From: Afipia sp.
Lineage (GTDB): Bacteria; Pseudomonadota; Alphaproteobacteria; Rhizobiales; Xanthobacteraceae
Reading direction: 5' to 3'
Assembly (NCBI GenBank): GCA_020056155.1
Contig: JAGVII010000733.1
Coordinates: 1-7,947 of the forward strand
DNA length: 7,947 bases
Shown here: piece after piece, positions 5,830 through 7,947 of the stretch
Position numbering within the stretch: the stretch's first letter is position 1
Layout: every line of letters starts with the position of its first letter
The notes under the pieces: generated by a model
Database searches by the model: none
The model's input: only the letters and a program-made list of their open reading frames with translations
What the model was told of the DNA's origin: nothing
Program-made: the position numbers and the translations under genes

Positions 5830-6633
5830 ATGTCTCGTTCTCAGCTTGTTGCTGAACATCTGCCACTGTTGCGGCGCTATGCCCGCGCGCTGACTGGAAG
5901 CCAGGCATCGGGAGATGCCTATGTGGCAGCCATGCTTGAGGCCCTGCTCCAGGACCCCGCCTTGCTGGAGGAAAAGCACGGGCCGCGCGTCGGCCTGTTC
6001 CGGCTTTTCACCCAAATCTGGAATTCCATCTCCCTGAATGAGACGACCGACAAGGGAGCCGCGCCGGCCGCATCCGAACAGCGGCTGTCGAACCTGACGG
6101 CGCTCGCGCGTCAGGCGTTTCTGCTGCTGTCGCTTGAGGGCTTCTCGGAAGAGGAGGTCGGCCATATCCTGAATACGGACGTGACACAGGTTCGTGAACT
6201 GGCGGACACCGCCGGCCGCGAACTGGCCGCCGAGATCGCAACAGATGTCCTGATCATCGAGGACGAGACCTTCATCGCGATGGATCTCGAAAGCCTCGTC
6301 AAGAATCTCGGTCACAACGTGATCGGGGTGGCGCGGACCCATACCGATGCCATCACGCTGGCGAAGTCCAGGAAGCCGGGTCTTATTCTGGCGGATATCC
6401 AGCTTGCGGACGGGAGTTCCGGCCTTGATGCCGTCAACGAACTTCTCAAGACGTTCGAGGTGCCGGTGGTGTTTATTACCGCCTACCCGGAGCGCTTCCT
6501 GACCGGCGAGCGGCCCGAACCGGCGTTCCTGATTTCGAAGCCGTTCCAGCCGGCGATGGTGTCGGCGGTGGCAAGCCAGGCGCTGTTCTTCCAGCGCAAC
6601 TCCAAGAGCAGGTCCAGAGCCGCGGCGTCCTGA
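5830..6633 (+). CDS. phyR: General stress response regulator PhyR (sigma-like domain plus receiver)
   Basis: This 267-residue protein is the anti-anti-sigma response regulator. Residues 1 to about 135 form an EcfG-like sigma mimic (LRRYARALTGS at 14-24, LTALARQAFLLLSLEGFSEE at 89-108, then a degenerate helix-turn-helix) that binds NepR rather than DNA. Residues 138-255 form the receiver domain: acidic pocket Glu144 and Asp145 (IIEDE), phospho-acceptor Asp189 (LADIQLADGSSG), Thr217 in FITAYPERFLTG and Lys237 in SKPF. All phosphorylation residues are present. The ATG at 5830 follows GGAGGGGG (5821-5828); the longer TTG frame from 5815 starts before this ribosome site and is rejected. The gene is divergent from nepR-ecfG, preceded by EcfG-type promoters and followed by a strong terminator, so it is probably monocistronic. 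Confidence 0.97.
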   Translation: MSRSQLVAEHLPLLRRYARALTGSQASGDAYVAAMLEALLQDPALLEEKHGPRVGLFRLFTQIWNSISLNETTDKGAAPAASEQRLSNLTALARQAFLLLSLEGFSEEEVGHILNTDVTQVRELADTAGRELAAEIATDVLIIEDETFIAMDLESLVKNLGHNVIGVARTHTDAITLAKSRKPGLILADIQLADGSSGLDAVNELLKTFEVPVVFITAYPERFLTGERPEPAFLISKPFQPAMVSAVASQALFFQRNSKSRSRAAAS

Positions 6634-6666
6634 AACGGCGGTCGCGCCTGAACACGCATCCGTGAC

Positions 6667-6702
6667 AAAAGCCGGAGCGCGATCATGGCGCTCCGGCTTT
6701 TT
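6667..6702 (+). terminator. Intrinsic terminator of phyR
   Basis: A perfect 14-base inverted repeat, AAAAGCCGGAGCGC (6667-6680) and GCGCTCCGGCTTTT (6688-6701), has a 7-base loop and a five-T run. It lies 34 bases after the phyR stop. Confidence 0.93.
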
Positions 6703-6888
6703 CGCGCGTTGCGGAAGGACAAAAGAAACAAAAGAAAAGGGGTGCGACCGGCATCACCACGGCCACACCCCCCGTAAGCCGGTCGATTAGGGGCAGGGGG
6801 ATTTGACCGGCTGTCGAGACGACGCGCGCCTCACGATAATGTTCCTGTCCGGATCAGATTTTTCTCGCGCCTTTGCTGCCGCGCCGCC
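6703..6888. other. Gene-free spacer with a 9-base tandem repeat and competing inverted repeats
   Basis: No credible gene is seen here. ACAAAAGAA is repeated in tandem at 6719-6727 and 6728-6736. Further on, CGACCGGC (6745-6752) can pair with GCCGGTCG (6778-6785), while part of the second element (GCCGGTC, 6778-6784) can instead pair with GACCGGC (6805-6811), so two alternative hairpins share one arm. C-rich (about 6767-6773) and G-rich (6790-6800) loops lie in them. This could be a structured or small RNA or chance in GC-rich DNA; no known RNA family is recognised. Confidence 0.35.
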
Positions 6889-6914
6889 GGAACGAAAGCT
6901 GTGTGAGGCACGTT
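6889..6914 (+). promoter_or_regulatory. EcfG-type promoter of the 151-residue protein gene (17-base spacer)
   Basis: GGAAC at 6889-6893 and CGTT at 6911-6914 are separated by 17 bases, an exact match to the long-spacer form of the EcfG consensus. Transcription would begin near 6921, about 45 bases before ATG 6965. The predicted leader holds a small hairpin, GCCGCA/TGCGGC (6926-6931 and 6936-6941). Confidence 0.75.
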
Positions 6915-6964
6915 GTTACCGCAGAGCCGCAATCATGCGGCATGGCAACGTGTAGAGGCGGCAG

Positions 6965-7420
6965 ATGTCTTATCTGGCTTCTGGAACTCTCGGAGTGGTG
7001 GCAGGGATGCTGGCGCTGGGTGCCGTGCATCTGGAAGTCTCGGCGGGAAACGGCCTGCTCGGTCCGGCTCAGCGCGGCGACGCAACGATGTTGAGCCCGG
7101 CGCGTACTGAAGCAACCGCGCACGCCGAAGCAATCACGGTCAATGTCGATCGCTCGGCAAAGGGCGATCGCGACCCGGCGGTGGCGCCCACGGGTAGCGG
7201 CGTCACGATTTCGTTCAAGGTGCCGGGTTCATCCGACTCCTCGGTGATGGTCCGGATGCCGTCCGGCGATGCCGCGGATGCCCTGCGCAGGGCTCCGGCA
7301 TCGATCACGACCACTGGCAAGGGCTCCTCCGCAGGTGCGCGTCCGGTGGCCTGCGAGCCCGTGGTAAGCGTTCTCGCGCCCGCCGCAAAGCAACTCGCGC
7401 CGGGTCGCTGCGTGACCTGA
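6965..7420 (+). CDS. Hypothetical exported or membrane-anchored protein, probable EcfG regulon member
   Basis: This 151-residue protein is not assigned to a named family. Residues 5-22 are hydrophobic (ASGTLGVVAGMLALGAVH) with no basic residue before them, so they look like a single N-terminal anchor or an atypical signal peptide; the rest would be periplasmic. The middle (about 40-125) is low in complexity and rich in Ala, Ser, Thr and Gly. The C-terminus has two cysteines, Cys130 and Cys149, in ACEPVVSVLAPAAKQL then APGRCVT, suggesting a disulfide loop; I have seen similar C-termini in Bradyrhizobium-type proteins, from memory only. A ribosome site AGAGG (6954-6958) precedes ATG 6965, a consensus EcfG promoter lies upstream and a terminator follows the stop by 20 bases. 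These signals favour this frame over antisense frames. Confidence 0.78.
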   Translation: MSYLASGTLGVVAGMLALGAVHLEVSAGNGLLGPAQRGDATMLSPARTEATAHAEAITVNVDRSAKGDRDPAVAPTGSGVTISFKVPGSSDSSVMVRMPSGDAADALRRAPASITTTGKGSSAGARPVACEPVVSVLAPAAKQLAPGRCVT

Positions 7421-7440
7421 TCGTTCGCCATGGTCCAACG

Positions 7441-7466
7441 AAAAGAGCGCCAACCGGCGCTCTTTT
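7441..7466. terminator. Bidirectional intrinsic terminator between convergent genes
   Basis: A perfect 11-base inverted repeat, AAAAGAGCGCC (7441-7451) and GGCGCTCTTTT (7456-7466), has a 4-base loop and T-runs on both strands. It serves the + strand gene ending at 7420 and the - strand gene ending at 7489. Confidence 0.92.
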
Positions 7467-7488
7467 CATTCAACTGCTTTGAATCGGC

Positions 7489-7929
7489 CTATTCTTGTTC
7501 GGGTTCATCGTCGGCGGTCTGGCGGCGGCCCGCCATCAGGCCAAGGGCAATGCCGCCGATGGCGACGATGGGAATGATGCGCTTCAGCCCGATCGTCCGA
7601 ACGATCTGAAGCCCCGCTGCCAGCACCATCGGGTCACTCAGGGCAGCCTGCATGGTGGACTTGGCGGCGGCCTCGACCGGCTTCTTCCTGATTTGCCGCT
7701 TGCGCAGGATGTAGGAAATCGCCGCCAGAATGGTCGCGACGAAGAATACACCGGCGCCCGCGAGGCACGCTTGCAGCAATCCGTAATTCTGCAGAACGAA
7801 CACGAAGGCCGCGGCGCACAGGAAGCAGGTCGTGATGAACAGTAAAATCGCGACGGCGATTGCCAGAGATGTCAGCCGCAGCGCACTCCCGGTGCTTTCG
7901 CGAAAGTCATCCATGAATTTCTGAAACAT
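7489..7929 (-). CDS. Three-helix membrane protein, phage-holin-like / DUF1469-type
   Basis: This 146-residue inner-membrane protein has a short amphipathic N-terminus (MFQKFMDDFRESTGSALRLT), a TM hairpin at about residues 21-46 and 50-75, a basic cytoplasmic stretch (RKRQIRKK, 76-83), a polar helix to about 112 and a third hydrophobic segment at 118-134 ending in GRRQ and an acidic tail. The paired-TM plus basic-linker layout resembles the putative Actinobacteriophage-holin / DUF1469 membrane proteins found as chromosomal genes in many proteobacteria; these are not evidence of a prophage, and no other phage gene is present. ATG 7927-7929 gives the full frame, but only 18 bases upstream are visible and no good ribosome site is seen, so the start is unproven; ATG at residue 6 is an alternative. 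Its promoter is outside the window. The family call is tentative. Confidence 0.75.
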   Translation of the reverse strand: MFQKFMDDFRESTGSALRLTSLAIAVAILLFITTCFLCAAAFVFVLQNYGLLQACLAGAGVFFVATILAAISYILRKRQIRKKPVEAAAKSTMQAALSDPMVLAAGLQIVRTIGLKRIIPIVAIGGIALGLMAGRRQTADDEPEQE

Positions 7930-7947
7930 CTAAAATCCGATCAGTAT

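Noticed and set aside
7069..7473. Antisense frame of 134 residues opposite the 151-residue gene
   Set aside because: It starts inside the bidirectional terminator region and has no promoter or ribosome site; the + strand gene has EcfG promoter, ribosome site and terminator.
7489..7929. Prophage remnant suggested by the holin-like protein
   Set aside because: No lysin, capsid, integrase or attachment-site repeats are seen; such holin-like membrane proteins are common chromosomal genes.

Overview
The window looks like a chromosomal stretch of a GC-rich alphaproteobacterium, most likely of the Bradyrhizobium / Rhodopseudomonas / Nitrobacter / Afipia group. NepR, PhyR and an EcfG-type sigma factor occur together only in Alphaproteobacteria, and the His-tailed UreE and overall coding style fit that family. 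The genus call is inference. There is no sign of mobile DNA: no transposase, integrase, tRNA or CRISPR array.

Left block (1-2471, + strand) is the distal part of a urease operon: a cut-off and a complete antibiotic-biosynthesis-monooxygenase-like (ABM) small protein, then ureE, ureF and ureG. The genes overlap or lie at most 13 bases apart. The structural genes (ureABC, ureD) would be expected upstream, outside the window. UreE (Ni donor with a His-rich tail), UreF and UreG (GTPase) together deliver nickel to apo-urease.

Middle and right block (about 2520-6702) is a general stress response (GSR) locus. It holds a membrane CHASE-domain sensor of the HWE/HisKA_2 kinase class (+), a 27-residue membrane peptide (+), ecfG and nepR (-, overlapping by one base) and phyR (+, divergent from nepR). 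In the known pathway a PhyK-type kinase phosphorylates PhyR; PhyR~P binds the anti-sigma factor NepR and frees EcfG. The nepR-phyR intergenic region carries a full match to the EcfG promoter consensus GGAAC-N16/17-CGTT on each strand, plus one near match towards phyR, so the core circuit looks autoregulated in both directions.

Further EcfG-type promoters lie outside the core. A full match with a 17-base spacer precedes a 151-residue exported or membrane-anchored protein at 6965. A GGAAC-N16-TGTT site ends only 8 bases before the ATG of a 36-residue single-helix peptide at 2555, suggesting a leaderless stress-induced transcript. The right end holds a three-helix membrane protein (-) resembling the phage-holin-like/DUF1469 type. 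Three strong intrinsic terminators (4729-4761, 6667-6702, 7441-7466) separate the units.

The most unusual point is the sensor kinase. It keeps a textbook phospho-acceptor motif (ELNHRVKN) but has lost the N-box asparagine, the N-box histidine that helps define HWE kinases, and the glycine-rich box. It may be catalytically impaired or act with another kinase.
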